64,000 nt of DNA. Origin: Silvimonas iriomotensis. GTDB lineage: Bacteria; Pseudomonadota; Gammaproteobacteria; Burkholderiales; Chitinibacteraceae. Shown here piece by piece: positions 19,201-27,939 of this stretch. The stretch covers positions 173,912-237,911 of the forward strand of contig NZ_BMLX01000004.1 in assembly GCF_014645535.1 (NCBI RefSeq). Direction: 5' to 3'. Both the position numbers and the translations under genes were made by a program. Below the pieces are notes generated by a model, which was given only the letters and a program-made list of their open reading frames with translations, was not told the origin of the DNA and did no database searches. Each line of letters begins with the position of its first letter. Position 1 is the stretch's first letter.

Positions 19201-19219
19201 GTTGACGGTAGTGATGCAA

Positions 19220-19251
19220 CAAAAAGGCCACCGCTACGGTGGCCTTTTTTT
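19220..19251. terminator. Terminator between gcvP and yoeB
   Basis: AAAAAGGCCACCG-CTA-CGGTGGCCTTTTTTT hairpin, able to act on both converging transcripts. Confidence 0.9.
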
Positions 19252-19267
19252 ATGGCGTCAGGAGGGC

Positions 19268-19522
19268 TTAATAGTGATCGCGACACTGGGCAATCAATAG
19301 CGTATCGCCATCCGCCGCGTAAACCAGCCGATGGCGATCATCAATCCGCCGTGACCAGAATCCGGATAGCTGATGTTTGAGCTGTTCAGGTTTGCCGATG
19401 CCGGCAAAGGGCTCCCTGCTGGTGGCCACAATAAACTGGTTGATACGCTTGAGTATCGCCCGGTCTGTCGCCTGCCAGTGCAGGTAGTCTTCCCATGCGG
19501 ATTCATCAAACTTGATCTGCAT
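19268..19522 (-). CDS. yoeB: YoeB-type toxin (ribosome-dependent mRNA endonuclease)
   Basis: An 84-residue RelE-superfamily toxin that cuts mRNA at the ribosomal A site. From ATG 19522 the catalytic residues fall at the same numbers as in E. coli YoeB: E46, R65 and H83 (KPEQLKH, HRLVY, CRDHY). The SGFWSRRI block is also conserved. A longer frame to 19546 overlaps the antitoxin more and adds a non-family N-terminus. It overlaps yefM by 17 bases, so toxin synthesis is coupled to antitoxin translation. Confidence 0.95.
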   Translation of the reverse strand: MQIKFDESAWEDYLHWQATDRAILKRINQFIVATSREPFAGIGKPEQLKHQLSGFWSRRIDDRHRLVYAADGDTLLIAQCRDHY

Positions 19523-19772
19523 CGCCCAGCAACTCGCGCACTTCACCCTGACCTGCCCGCAAACGCTCGACCGAATTCATCAGCCGTTTGGCGTTTTTGG
19601 GATTGCGCAGCAGATAAGCGGTTTCCTCCAGCGCCTGATAGTCGTCCAGCGACATGATCACAACGGGCTTGCCGCGCTGGGTGGTGACCACAACCGGGCT
19701 GCGGTCGTCGTTCACTTTACGCATGACTTCGGCCAGGTTCTGGCGAGTGTAGGTGTAGGTCAGGGCATCCAT
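19506..19772 (-). CDS. yefM: YefM-type antitoxin
   Basis: Phd/YefM-family antitoxin and autorepressor of 88 residues. The N-terminal DNA-binding part carries TYTRQNLAEVMRKV, with SPVVVTTQRGKPVVIMS next, and the C-terminal toxin-wrapping half has ALEETAYLLRNPKNAKRL, close to E. coli YefM. ATG 19772 has GGAG eight bases upstream. The preceding operator (19784-19801) has two TGTACG half-sites. Confidence 0.95.
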   Translation of the reverse strand: MDALTYTYTRQNLAEVMRKVNDDRSPVVVTTQRGKPVVIMSLDDYQALEETAYLLRNPKNAKRLMNSVERLRAGQGEVRELLGDADQV

Positions 19773-19783
19773 CGCGCATTCTC

Positions 19784-19801
19784 CGTACAGAACATCGTAC
19801 A
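19784..19801 (-). promoter_or_regulatory. YefM-YoeB operator
   Basis: Two TGTACG hexamers on the minus strand, separated by ATGTTC, sit 12 bases centre to centre. The E. coli yefM-yoeB operator is known to use TGTACA motifs at the same spacing. It lies 11 bases upstream of the yefM start and next to TATAGA, a possible -10. Confidence 0.75.
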
Positions 19802-20015
19802 TTCTATAACCCTTCTGAAAGCATGGATAGTGCTTTGCCGATCGGTGAGATCTGGATATCAGCAGAGTGCGTCAGCCCAGGTCATGACGCAGAGCAACCC
19901 GGCTGCCGGAGATCGTTTGCTTTAGCGCAGACTGAGAAAATTCAAAAGCAACAAGCAGATATCCGGGCAGCGCCGGCCGCGCAAGAATCTCCTCACCCAT
20001 CCTGAGGAGCCCACC

Positions 20016-20483
20016 ATGGCCTACCGCATCACCGGCGTTGATCCCGCCCCGTTCATGCATCTGTATGGTTTGTCTGATGCCGCGTTGAAAGAACACAAAG
20101 CCTTGCGCCGTATTGCCACCGGGCCATCCGGTTTTCCAGAGCGCACGCAAATGCGTGATGCGGTGGTGGGGGAGCCTTTGCTGCTGGTGAACTTTCAACA
20201 TCAGCCGGCCAACAGCCCGTATCAGTCCAGCCACGCAATCTTCATTCTGGAAGGCGCAGAAACGACGGTGTCAGTGCACAACCAGGTGCCGGAGTACCTG
20301 AGCAAGCGGCTGATTTCGTTGCGGGCGTTTGATGGCGATGATCTGATCGCGGCGGCGGACATTGCATCCGGCCATGATCTGACGGTGCTGATCGAACGCT
20401 ATCTGGCCATGCCCAATGTGCGTTATCTGCATGCGCATTTCGCCAGATATGGCTGCTTTGCGGCGCGGGTGGAGCGGGCATGA
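20016..20483 (+). CDS. DUF1203 family protein
   Basis: A 155-residue protein with the DUF1203 pattern: MAYRITGVDPAPFMHLYGLS at the start, a RTQMRDAVVGEPLLLVNFQHQ core, GAETTVSV, and a C-terminal NVRYLHAHFARYGCFAARVER. An AGGAG site precedes the ATG. The family is widespread in proteobacteria with no known function. No signal peptide or membrane segment is visible. It appears monocistronic. Confidence 0.85.
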   Translation: MAYRITGVDPAPFMHLYGLSDAALKEHKALRRIATGPSGFPERTQMRDAVVGEPLLLVNFQHQPANSPYQSSHAIFILEGAETTVSVHNQVPEYLSKRLISLRAFDGDDLIAAADIASGHDLTVLIERYLAMPNVRYLHAHFARYGCFAARVERA

Positions 20484-20513
20484 AAAAGGCCACCGGGAGG
20501 TGGCCTTTTTTTT
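20483..20513. terminator. Bidirectional terminator between DUF1203 gene and cysA
   Basis: AAAAAGGCCACC-GGGA-GGTGGCCTTTTTTTT hairpin starting at the DUF1203 stop codon. Confidence 0.9.
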
Positions 20514-20520
20514 GAAAACC

Positions 20521-20559
20521 GCAGGGTGGATTGCCGCTTTGGTCCGGATCCGCCCTGCA
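20521..20559. repeat. Short REP-like palindrome
   Basis: GCAGGGTGGAT at the left and GGATCCGCCCTGC at the right pair around a central loop. The half-site GGGTGGATT is the one repeated at 23488, 27287 and 42863, so this is a shortened or decayed relative. Confidence 0.55.
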
Positions 20560-20570
20560 AGATGATTTTC

Positions 20571-21665
20571 CTAGATACCGCCGCCCGAACTCCATTCGGT
20601 GCTCGCCGTCGGTGCGCGGTGTTCCGGGATATACACGCGCGCTTCACGCGGTTGCAGGTAGACCGATTCACCCACTTGCCATGCGCCTGCCTGTTGCTGT
20701 TCGCGGGTCAGTTCCACCTCAACCGCATCCTGGTCGGCCACGTCCAGCTCCAGTCGCACGGTCGCGCCCAGCAGGCGGATGTGCTGGATGGTGCCTTGCA
20801 GCGCGCCGGGGCCAGCTTCGCGGACGAGGTCGATCTCGTGCGGGCGCACATACACCACGGCTTTGTCGCCTGTGCTTTCCGGCGCGGCAAAGCGCGTATC
20901 GCCCACTTGTGCCCAGCCTTCATGCACCCGGGAATGGAACAGGTTCACGTCGCCCAGGAACTGGTACACAAACGGCGTGGCCGGTTTGTCGTAGACCTCG
21001 GTTGGCGAGCCCAGTTGTTCGATCTTGCCCTTGTTCATGACCACTACGCGGTCGGCCACTTCCAGCGCTTCTTCCTGGTCGTGCGTCACAAACACGCTGG
21101 TGATGTGCATTTCGTCGTGCAGGCGGCGCAACCAGCGGCGCAGTTCTTTACGCACCTTGGTATCGAGCGCGCCAAAGGGTTCATCCAGCAGCAGCACTTT
21201 GGGCTCAACCGCCAGCGCACGCGCCAGGGCAATACGCTGGCGCTGGCCGCCGGACAGTTGTGCCGGGTAGCGGTCTGCCAGCCAGTCCAGCTGCACCAGG
21301 TTCAGGAGTTCATGCACCTTCTTCTTGATCTCTTCGTCGGACGGACGCTGGTTGCGCGGACGTACACGCAGGCCGAAAGCGACGTTCTCGAACACGGTCA
21401 TGTGGCGGAACAGCGCGTAATGCTGGAACACGAAACCCACATTGCGTTCGCGCACGTGTTTTTCTGTGGTGTCTTCGCCATGAAACAGGATCTGGCCCTC
21501 ATCCGGCGTTTCCAGACCGGCAATGATGCGCAACAGCGTGGTCTTGCCGCAGCCGGACGGGCCCAGCAAGGCCAGCAGTTCACCGGTTTTGACTTCCAGG
21601 TTGATGTTGTCCAGCGCCGTGAAGTTGCCAAAGCGCTTGGCGATATTACGAATCTCGATACTCAT
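20571..21665 (-). CDS. cysA: Sulfate/thiosulfate ABC transporter, ATP-binding protein
   Basis: The ATPase that drives sulfate and thiosulfate import. The 364-residue product has Walker [12 protein letters not shown], signature [14 protein letters not shown], Walker [13 protein letters not shown] and the switch His in [13 protein letters not shown], plus a C-terminal TOBE-like regulatory region. It follows cysW (54-base gap) in the minus-strand run sbp-cysT-cysW-cysA. Confidence 0.96.
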   Translation of the reverse strand: MSIEIRNIAKRFGNFTALDNINLEVKTGELLALLGPSGCGKTTLLRIIAGLETPDEGQILFHGEDTTEKHVRERNVGFVFQHYALFRHMTVFENVAFGLRVRPRNQRPSDEEIKKKVHELLNLVQLDWLADRYPAQLSGGQRQRIALARALAVEPKVLLLDEPFGALDTKVRKELRRWLRRLHDEMHITSVFVTHDQEEALEVADRVVVMNKGKIEQLGSPTEVYDKPATPFVYQFLGDVNLFHSRVHEGWAQVGDTRFAAPESTGDKAVVYVRPHEIDLVREAGPGALQGTIQHIRLLGATVRLELDVADQDAVEVELTREQQQAGAWQVGESVYLQPREARVYIPEHRAPTASTEWSSGGGI

Positions 21666-21719
21666 GGTGTGTTACCTGTGAGGTGTGAGGGAAGAGGAGT
21701 GAGGTGGGAACCCAGCCCC

Positions 21720-22586
21720 TCAGCCGTCTACCGCATTGGCACGATCACGTGCCGCAAGTTGTTCTGTCCGCCATTCCACCCAGCTTTTCACCGCCAGGGT
21801 CACAAGGGCCAGCAAGGCCAGAATGGAAGCGCAGGCAAAGGCGCCGACAAAGTTGTACTCGTTGTACAGAATCTCGACATGCAGCGGGATGGTGTTGGTC
21901 TCGCCGCGGATATGGCCCGACACCACCGACACCGCGCCGAACTCGCCCATGGCACGCGCGTTGGCCAGGATCACGCCGTACAGCAGACCCCATTTGATAT
22001 TGGGCAGCGTTACGCGCCAGAACGTTTGCCAGCCCGACGCGCCCAGGCTCAGCGCGGCCTGTTCTTCTTCCGAACCTTGCGCTTCCATCAGCGGGATGAG
22101 TTCACGCGCCACAAACGGGAAGGTGACAAACACCGTCGCCAGCACAATACCCGGCACGGCAAACACCACCTTGAGGTTATGGTCAGACAACCACGGCCCC
22201 AGCCAGCCTTGCGCGCCAAACATCAGCATGTAGATCAGACCGGCCACCACGGGCGAGACCGAGAACGGCAGGTCAATCAGCGTGACGAGAACGCTCTTGC
22301 CCTTGAAGTCGAACTTGGCAATCGCCCAGGCCGCGGCTACGCCAAAGGTCAGGTTCAGTGGCACGGAAATCGCGGCGGCGATCAGGGTCAGCTTGATGGC
22401 CGACCAGGCATCCGGCTCTTTGAGCGCTTCAAAGTACAGATCAAAGCCCTTGCGCAGCGCTTCGGTAAACACCGACACCAGTGGCAGCGCCAGGAACAGC
22501 GCAATGAACAACAAGGCCAGCGTGGTCAGCAACCAGCGCACGGGTTTTGATTCAGTGGTGACGACAGAACGGGGACTTTGCGCCAT
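21720..22586 (-). CDS. cysW: Sulfate ABC transporter permease CysW
   Basis: Inner-membrane permease, 288 residues with six hydrophobic segments and the cytoplasmic EAA loop ([21 protein letters not shown]) that contacts CysA. The start MAQSPRSVV is followed by the first membrane helix at about 19-40. The gene follows cysT with a three-base gap, so the two permeases are coupled. Confidence 0.95.
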   Translation of the reverse strand: MAQSPRSVVTTESKPVRWLLTTLALLFIALFLALPLVSVFTEALRKGFDLYFEALKEPDAWSAIKLTLIAAAISVPLNLTFGVAAAWAIAKFDFKGKSVLVTLIDLPFSVSPVVAGLIYMLMFGAQGWLGPWLSDHNLKVVFAVPGIVLATVFVTFPFVARELIPLMEAQGSEEEQAALSLGASGWQTFWRVTLPNIKWGLLYGVILANARAMGEFGAVSVVSGHIRGETNTIPLHVEILYNEYNFVGAFACASILALLALVTLAVKSWVEWRTEQLAARDRANAVDG

Positions 22587-22589
22587 GGC

Positions 22590-23423
22590 TTATTTCCTCC
22601 GCCCGAGTCGTTTGGCGGCCCACCATTGCAGGCCGTTGATGACCAGCAACAAGGCAAACGACACCGCCAGCATCACCACGGCAATCGCCGTTGCGCCCAC
22701 GTAATCGTATTGTTCCAGTTTGGAGATGATCATCAGCGGGGTGATCTCGGATACAAACGGCATATTGCCGGCAATAAAGATCACCGAGCCGTACTCGCCA
22801 ATGGCGCGGGCAAACGCCAGCGCAAAACCGGTCAGCAGCGCGGGCAGCAATGTCGGCAGGATGACCTTGCCAAACACCTGCCAGCGTGTGGCACCCAGGC
22901 TGGCAGCGGCTTCTTCCAGTTCTTTTTCCAGGTCTTCCAGCACTGGCTGCACCGTGCGCACCACAAACGGCAGCGTCACAAAGGTCAGCGCGATCACCAC
23001 GCCGATGCGGGTGAAGGCAATCTTGATATCAAACGGCGCAAACAACTGGCCCACCCAGCCGTTCGGGGCGTAGATGGTCGCCAGAGAGATACCGGCCACG
23101 GCGGTGGGCAGCGCAAACGGCAAGTCGACCATGGCATCGATAAAGCGTTTGCCAAAGAACTGGTAACGCACCAGCACCCAGGCAATCAGCAAACCGCCAA
23201 ACAGGTTCAGCAAGGCCGCAATCAGCGACGCGCCAAAAGTCAGCTGGTACGACGCCACCACGCGCGGGTCGGAAATGGTGTGCCAGAACTGCGCCACCGG
23301 CATTTGCGTGCTTTTTAAAATCAGCGCTGCCAGCGGGATCAGTACGATCACCGATAAGTAGAGCAGCGTGTAGCCCAGCGCCAGGTTAAAGCCCGGCAGC
23401 ACGCTGTGTTGTTTGAAAGCCAT
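22590..23423 (-). CDS. cysT: Sulfate ABC transporter permease CysT (CysU)
   Basis: The partner permease, 277 residues, from ATG 23423 with AGGA seven bases upstream. It starts MAFKQHSVLPGFNLALGYTL as in the family and has the EAA loop in AASLGATRWQVFGKVILP. The frame is open another 48 codons upstream, but that sequence is the REP-like hairpin and has no ribosome site, so the longer start is rejected. Confidence 0.95.
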   Translation of the reverse strand: MAFKQHSVLPGFNLALGYTLLYLSVIVLIPLAALILKSTQMPVAQFWHTISDPRVVASYQLTFGASLIAALLNLFGGLLIAWVLVRYQFFGKRFIDAMVDLPFALPTAVAGISLATIYAPNGWVGQLFAPFDIKIAFTRIGVVIALTFVTLPFVVRTVQPVLEDLEKELEEAAASLGATRWQVFGKVILPTLLPALLTGFALAFARAIGEYGSVIFIAGNMPFVSEITPLMIISKLEQYDYVGATAIAVVMLAVSFALLLVINGLQWWAAKRLGRRK

Positions 23424-23487
23424 GGTGTTCCTGTGAGGGGAGAGCAGTGAGGGTGAGGTGTAAACACAACCCGGCCACTTCTTCCAT

Positions 23488-23558
23488 GTAGGGTGGATTC
23501 GCGGAGCAATCCACCCTGGCGATGGTGGATTGCCGCTAACGCGCCGAATCCACCCAAC
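23488..23558. repeat. REP-like palindrome between sbp and cysT
   Basis: GTAGGGTGGATTCG at the left and CGAATCCACCC at the right enclose an inner pair CAATCCACCCT / GGTGGATTG. Near-identical units occur inside both copies of the large palindromic element (27287-27357 and 42863-42934). Placed after the binding-protein gene in the operon, it may stabilise the sbp message or reduce read-through. Confidence 0.8.
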
Positions 23559-23630
23559 GATCTGCAACGATCTGGTGAAACTGGCGTTCAGTAGAGGGGT
23601 TGTTCCCCCTCACACCTCACGCCTTGCGCC

Positions 23631-24641
23631 TTACCGCTTGGCCACCGATGCGGCGATCTTGTCGTACACACCGCCATCGGCAAAGTACTTGGCCTGGGCC
23701 GCTTGCCAGCCGCCGAAGTCGTTGATGCCAAACAGTTTGACGTTGGGGAACTGGCTGGCGTGCTTGGCAAACACGGCCTTGTCACGCGGGCGCAGATAGT
23801 TTTGCGCGGCAATGTCTTGCGCTTCCGGGCTCCACAGCCAGCTCAGATATTCCTGCGCGGCTTTACGCGTGCCCTTCTTGTCGACCACCTTGTCCACCAG
23901 CGCCACCGGCGGTTCGGCTTCGATCGACACCGACGGGTACACCACATCAAAGTTACCGCGGCCAAACTCGCGGGCGATCATTTCGGCCTCGTTCTCGAAC
24001 GTCACCAGCACGTCGCCAATCCCGCGCTGCATGAAGGTGGTGGTGGCGCCACGGCCACCGGCTTCCAGCACCGGCACGTTTTTCAGGATGGACGCTTCAA
24101 AATCAGCGGCCTTTTGCTCGTTACCACCCGGCTGGCGCAGCGCATAACCCCACGCCGCCAGGAAGGTATAACGGCCGTTACCCGAGGTCTTGGGGTTGGG
24201 GAAAATCACCTGCACGCCCGGACGGGCCAGATCGTTCCAGTCCTTGATGCCCTTGGGGTTGCCCTTCTTGACGATCAGCACCTGCAACGACGTAAACGGC
24301 GCGGAATTATCCGGCAGGCGCTTGGCCCAGTCTGGCGGCAACAGCTTGGCCTTGTCGGCAATCGCATCGATATCGTTATGCTGGTTCATGGTCACCACAT
24401 CGGCTTCCAGACCGTCGATCACCGAACGCGCCTGCTTGCTGGAAGCGCCATGCGACATCTGGATGGTGGCCTTTTCCTTGAACTTGTCCTGATAGTGCTT
24501 CTGGAACGCCGGGTTGTAATCCTTGTAGAAGTCACGCATCACGTCATAAGAGACATTAAGCAAAGTGACATCGGCAAAGGCCGGTACGGCAACGGCCACA
24601 GCAACGGCGGCAACGATCAGGCGGGTGACAAGGCGGGACAT
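23631..24641 (-). CDS. sbp: Sulfate-binding periplasmic protein
   Basis: The 336-residue product has a signal peptide (cleavage after AFA, about residue 23) and the sulfate-binding family pattern: NVSYDVMRDFYKDYNPAF, HGASSKQARSVIDGLEADVV, and a late YLRPRD. It delivers sulfate to CysTWA. Transcribed first in the operon; the A/T-rich 200 bases upstream (24642-24787) presumably hold a CysB-type promoter, which I could not define exactly. Confidence 0.95.
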   Translation of the reverse strand: MSRLVTRLIVAAVAVAVAVPAFADVTLLNVSYDVMRDFYKDYNPAFQKHYQDKFKEKATIQMSHGASSKQARSVIDGLEADVVTMNQHNDIDAIADKAKLLPPDWAKRLPDNSAPFTSLQVLIVKKGNPKGIKDWNDLARPGVQVIFPNPKTSGNGRYTFLAAWGYALRQPGGNEQKAADFEASILKNVPVLEAGGRGATTTFMQRGIGDVLVTFENEAEMIAREFGRGNFDVVYPSVSIEAEPPVALVDKVVDKKGTRKAAQEYLSWLWSPEAQDIAAQNYLRPRDKAVFAKHASQFPNVKLFGINDFGGWQAAQAKYFADGGVYDKIAASVAKR

Positions 24642-24787
24642 GAAAAACCTCTGGGTATGATATTTGAGAAGAATTCTCGCTGATTCTTATATTCCCACAA
24701 AGGCTGATTTGCTACTTGTATATATCTGGTTGCGTAAAAGCCAACAGTGGCGCGGGTCCGGCGGTTTTTCAGGCGGTCTGGCGCCAA

Positions 24788-24819
24788 AACAAACAGGGCG
24801 CAAAATGCGCCCTGTTTGT
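24788..24819 (-). terminator. Terminator after the Mop/TOBE gene
   Basis: AAACAGGGCGCA-AAA-TGCGCCCTGTTT: perfect 12-base stem, followed on the minus strand by GTTTTGG. Confidence 0.8.
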
Positions 24820-24841
24820 GTGCTCAAGCCGGATTATCGAA

Positions 24842-25057
24842 TTACAGCGTGGCAATCGACACCTCGGTCGACTTCACGAAAGCGATCACTTCGCTACCTG
24901 GCTTCAGGCCCAGTTCCTTGACGGAGCGGGTGGTGATCACGCTGGTGACGATGCCGGACGGGGTGGTGACGTCGACTTCAGACAGCACCGGGCCTTCGAT
25001 GATTTCCTTGATGGTGCCGCGGAACTGGTTACGAACGTTGATCTGTTGAATGGCCAT
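24842..25057 (-). CDS. Mop-type TOBE domain protein (molybdate/oxyanion binding)
   Basis: A single 71-residue TOBE domain (INVRNQFRGTIKEIIEG, EVDVTTPSGIVTSVITTRSV, LKPGSEVIAFVKSTEV). Free-standing proteins of this kind are molbindins that store molybdate or tungstate as hexamers. Its place between the sulfate and sulfonate gene sets suggests oxyanion handling, but the ligand cannot be read from sequence. ATG 25057 is preferred over the longer 25072. Confidence 0.88.
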   Translation of the reverse strand: MAIQQINVRNQFRGTIKEIIEGPVLSEVDVTTPSGIVTSVITTRSVKELGLKPGSEVIAFVKSTEVSIATL

Positions 25058-25186
25058 GATGTAGTTCTCCAATGAAATGATGTATGCCGGTGGGCCGGGG
25101 TGTTCCGGGTGTTGACAAACTCAGCGTATCAGCACCTTTTTATACATCAAAGTAATTTGATATTTATTTTATATTCTTTTTGGAAA

Positions 25187-25990
25187 TTAAAGAGCCCACC
25201 GTAATGCAGCCGGAACGATTGGTTCTTTAGGCGTGTCGGGTGGCGTACCGGTATCGGGCAGGGCGAGCACGCGGTTCAGAATGCGTTCTTCCAGCGCGGC
25301 AAAAGCGGCTGTGCCACGGGCGCGCGGGCGCGGCAGATCGACCGCCTGATCAAGGCCGATGCGGCCCTCTTCAATCAGGATGACCCGGTCAGCCAGAGAC
25401 ACTGCCTCTTGCACGTCATGCGTGACCAGCAACACGGTAAAGCCGTGGTGCTGCCACAAACGCTCGATCAATTGATGCATCTCGATCCGCGTCAGGGCAT
25501 CGAGCGCACCCAGCGGTTCATCCAGCAACAACAGCCGTGGGCGATGAATAAGCGCGCGGGCCAGCGCCACACGCTGGCGCTGGCCGCCGGAGAGCTGCGC
25601 CGGCCATTTGTGGGCGTGTTCAGCCAGGCCGACTTCGGCCAGCGCGGCTGCGGCGTGTTCGTGCCAGTCACCGCTCAGGCCCAGCCCCACGTTCTGCAGG
25701 ACGGTTTTCCAGGGCAACAGACGCGCGTCCTGGAACATCAGCCGGGTCTCGTTTCTGGCGGTGATATGCGGTTTGCCATCGGCCTCGATCAACCCGGCGC
25801 TGGCCTGATCCAGCCCCGCCACAAGGCGCAACAAGGTGGATTTGCCGCAACCAGAGCGCCCGACCAGCGCGACGAACTCGCCAGCGCGCAAGGTCAGGTC
25901 CAGTTCATGCAAAACCACTTTGCGATCAAACTGTTTGCCGACGCCGGTGAGTTGCAGCGCGACGCCATTCACAGAAAAAGGGGCATTCAT
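25187..25990 (-). CDS. ssuB: Aliphatic sulfonate ABC transporter, ATP-binding protein
   Basis: The ATPase of the SsuABC importer, 267 residues. Walker [12 protein letters not shown], signature [15 protein letters not shown], Walker [13 protein letters not shown] and [11 protein letters not shown] are all clear. ATG 25990 (MNAPFSV) follows GGAG at eight bases and is preferred over 26008. Last gene of the ssu run; no terminator is evident in the 129 bases before the Mop gene. Confidence 0.94.
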   Translation of the reverse strand: MNAPFSVNGVALQLTGVGKQFDRKVVLHELDLTLRAGEFVALVGRSGCGKSTLLRLVAGLDQASAGLIEADGKPHITARNETRLMFQDARLLPWKTVLQNVGLGLSGDWHEHAAAALAEVGLAEHAHKWPAQLSGGQRQRVALARALIHRPRLLLLDEPLGALDALTRIEMHQLIERLWQHHGFTVLLVTHDVQEAVSLADRVILIEEGRIGLDQAVDLPRPRARGTAAFAALEERILNRVLALPDTGTPPDTPKEPIVPAALRWAL

Positions 25991-26008
25991 CAGTGTGCTC
26001 CGATCCAT

Positions 26009-26788
26009 TTATTGATACGCCGGATGCCAGCGCAGCCAGCGGCGTTCCAGCACACGGGCCGCCGCATCGCTGGCCTTGCCCAGCAGGGCATACAGCAAGA
26101 TCGACAGCACCACGACATCCGTCTGCAAAAACTCGCGCGCGTTGGTGGCCAGATACCCGATGCCGGAACTGGCCGAGATCGTCTCTGCCACGATCAGCAA
26201 GATCCACGCAAAACCCAGCGCAAAGCGCACGCCCACCAGAATCGACGGCAGTGCGCCGGGCAGGATCACATCGCGAAACAGCGGCCAGCCTTTCAGGCCG
26301 TAGCTGCGCGCCATTTCCACAAGGCCGTTATCGACCGAACGGATGCCGTGGTAGGTGTTGATGTACACCGGAAACAAGGTGCCAAAGGCCACGAGGAAGA
26401 GCTTGGCGGTTTCGTCGATGCCAAACCACAGAATGACCAGCGGGATCAGCGCCAGCGGCGGGATGGTGCGGATCATCTGCACGGTGCTGTCCAGCAGCAA
26501 CTCGCCCCGTTTTGACAGACCGGTGATCAGCCCCAGCGCCAGGCCAATGCCGCCGCCCACCGCAAAACCGATCATGGCGCGGATGAAGCTGATTTTCAGA
26601 TGCAGCCAGAGTTGACCCGAGAGCGCCAGATCCTTGCCAGCCTTAAGCACGGCCAGCGGCGAGGGCATGACGCGGTTGTCGATCTCGCCGGCGCTGGCTG
26701 CCAGCTGCCAGGCGACGATGATGAGGACCGGGACGAGCCAGGGGAGGAGGGTTTTGGCCAGGCCGTGATGGGCTGGATGGGCTGACAT
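26009..26788 (-). CDS. ssuC: Aliphatic sulfonate ABC transporter permease
   Basis: Permease of 259 residues with about six hydrophobic segments. The EAA loop (ARSYGLKGWPLFRDVILPGALP) and the GIGYLATNAREFLQTD segment are typical of SsuC/TauC. It directly precedes ssuB. Its ATG is separated from ssuD by 1.15 kb of repeats, so its transcription may depend on read-through or on a promoter inside the element. Confidence 0.94.
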   Translation of the reverse strand: MSAHPAHHGLAKTLLPWLVPVLIIVAWQLAASAGEIDNRVMPSPLAVLKAGKDLALSGQLWLHLKISFIRAMIGFAVGGGIGLALGLITGLSKRGELLLDSTVQMIRTIPPLALIPLVILWFGIDETAKLFLVAFGTLFPVYINTYHGIRSVDNGLVEMARSYGLKGWPLFRDVILPGALPSILVGVRFALGFAWILLIVAETISASSGIGYLATNAREFLQTDVVVLSILLYALLGKASDAAARVLERRWLRWHPAYQ

Positions 26789-26811
26789 GGGGTGGTGCTC
26801 CGGTATGGTTT

Positions 26812-26883
26812 GTTTTTAGCGCCTGACGGCGCAGGGGTTTTACATGTCGGGGGTTGCCCGACAGCAAGTGGCTTTCTTATTGG
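26812..26883 (+). repeat. Partial copy of the palindromic element's left end
   Basis: This stretch (TTTTTAGCGCCTGACGGCG... through GTCGGGGGTTGCCCGACAGC AAGTGGCTTTCTTATTGG) repeats, with a few changes, the left end of the adjacent large element at 26933-27003. The two lie about 119 bases apart in direct orientation. It looks like a truncated duplication. Confidence 0.8.
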
Positions 26884-26914
26884 GGCGTTAGCGATAATCT
26901 GCCTTGGCTGTCTT

Positions 26915-27913
26915 TAAAACCTTGAACTGCTGTTAGCGCCTTGCGGCGCGGTGTTTTGGGTGTCGGGGGTTGCCCGACAGCAAGTGCCTTTCTTTTGGGT
27001 CGCCAAAAGAAAGGCACCAAAGAAAAGGCGACCCCTGCGACTGCGCCCACTACGTGGGTTCCCTGTGCTTCTCGCAAGGCGCGGCTGGCTCCAGGGAACT
27101 CGGGCTAAAGCCCTCAAACACCCTTACGCCGAAACCCCGCACCTTGCTGCGATGCTCGGCGCAGTCAAGGGGAGGTAGGTCAAAAGCAACCCCAACCCCA
27201 ACCCCAACCCCAACCCCGAAAATCAACGACAACGGCAACGGCAACGGCAACGGCAACCAAAACCAGGTCATCTGTGTGCAGGTTTTGTAGGGTGGATTCG
27301 GAGCGAAGCGACAATCCACCATCGCAACGGTGGATGGCTTCGCGAATCCACCCTACGCCACGGCCGGCAAGAATGATTGGCTTGCCCTACCACTTCGTCA
27401 CTCCGGACCTCGGCGGCCACCTTGAGCCGGAATCCAGCTGCGATGCATGCAAGTGCCACAGGATCAGCACAAGACGGCAGCGGTAGGCCACCGAAAGCAG
27501 CCTGTCGGGCTGCGGACTGGATTCCGGCCAAGGGGGCCGCCGAGGTCCGGAATGACGAGTCAGTGGGGTGCGTGTTGGATTTACCATTTCCACTGCCACT
27601 GCCACTGCCACTGCCACTGCCACTGCCGTGGTTAGGGTTTCACCGTTGCCGTTGCCGTTGCCGCTGCTGTTGGTGTTGGTTTGGGGTTGCAGTTGTCTTT
27701 GATTTTCCTCCCCCATTAAAGCCAAGCGCCGATGGAGCGGAGGGAGACCCCAGGCTCCCGACCGACTGAGGGAAGCCCGGAGGGCCGCCAGGCTGGGGTC
27801 GCCTTTCTTTGCCTACTTTCTTTGGGGCCGCCGAGGTGGCGAAGCAAAGAAAGTAGGGTGGGCCCGGCACCCCGGGTATCAAAACGCCTTTAAGCCCGCA
27901 CCGAAGGTGCTAA
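26915..27913. repeat. Large palindromic repeat element, copy A (about 1 kb)
   Basis: Outer inverted arms lie at 26933-27035 and 27795-27913, sharing TTAGCGCC..., a CTTTCTTTGG/CCAAAGAAAG inner hairpin and GGCGACCCC. Inside are (AACCCC)5 at 27188-27217, (AACGGC)4 at 27231-27254, the REP-like hairpin 27287-27357, a second inverted pair of about 40 bases (27397-27437 / 27517-27556), then CCACTG and GTTGCC hexamers that are roughly the inverse of the left arrays. So the whole element is a nested imperfect palindrome. Short frames inside it have repeat-driven composition and are not taken as genes. Copy B lies at 42411-43493. It separates ssuD from ssuC. Confidence 0.85.
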
Positions 27914-27939
27914 GCCCTCAGCGCACCTGGCAAACCACA

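Noticed and set aside
20526..22550. Open frame of 674 codons on the plus strand over cysA and cysW
   Set aside because: Covers two well-supported ABC genes in antisense; Gln/His/Arg-rich shadow.
27188..27254. Hexamer arrays considered as a CRISPR array
   Set aside because: Six-base period with no spacers; not a repeat-spacer structure.
27387..27769. Overlapping short frames inside copy A of the palindromic element
   Set aside because: The products are read-outs of hexamer arrays (for example alternating Asn-Gly or Leu-Pro) and the frames change between copies A and B, so they are not conserved as protein.
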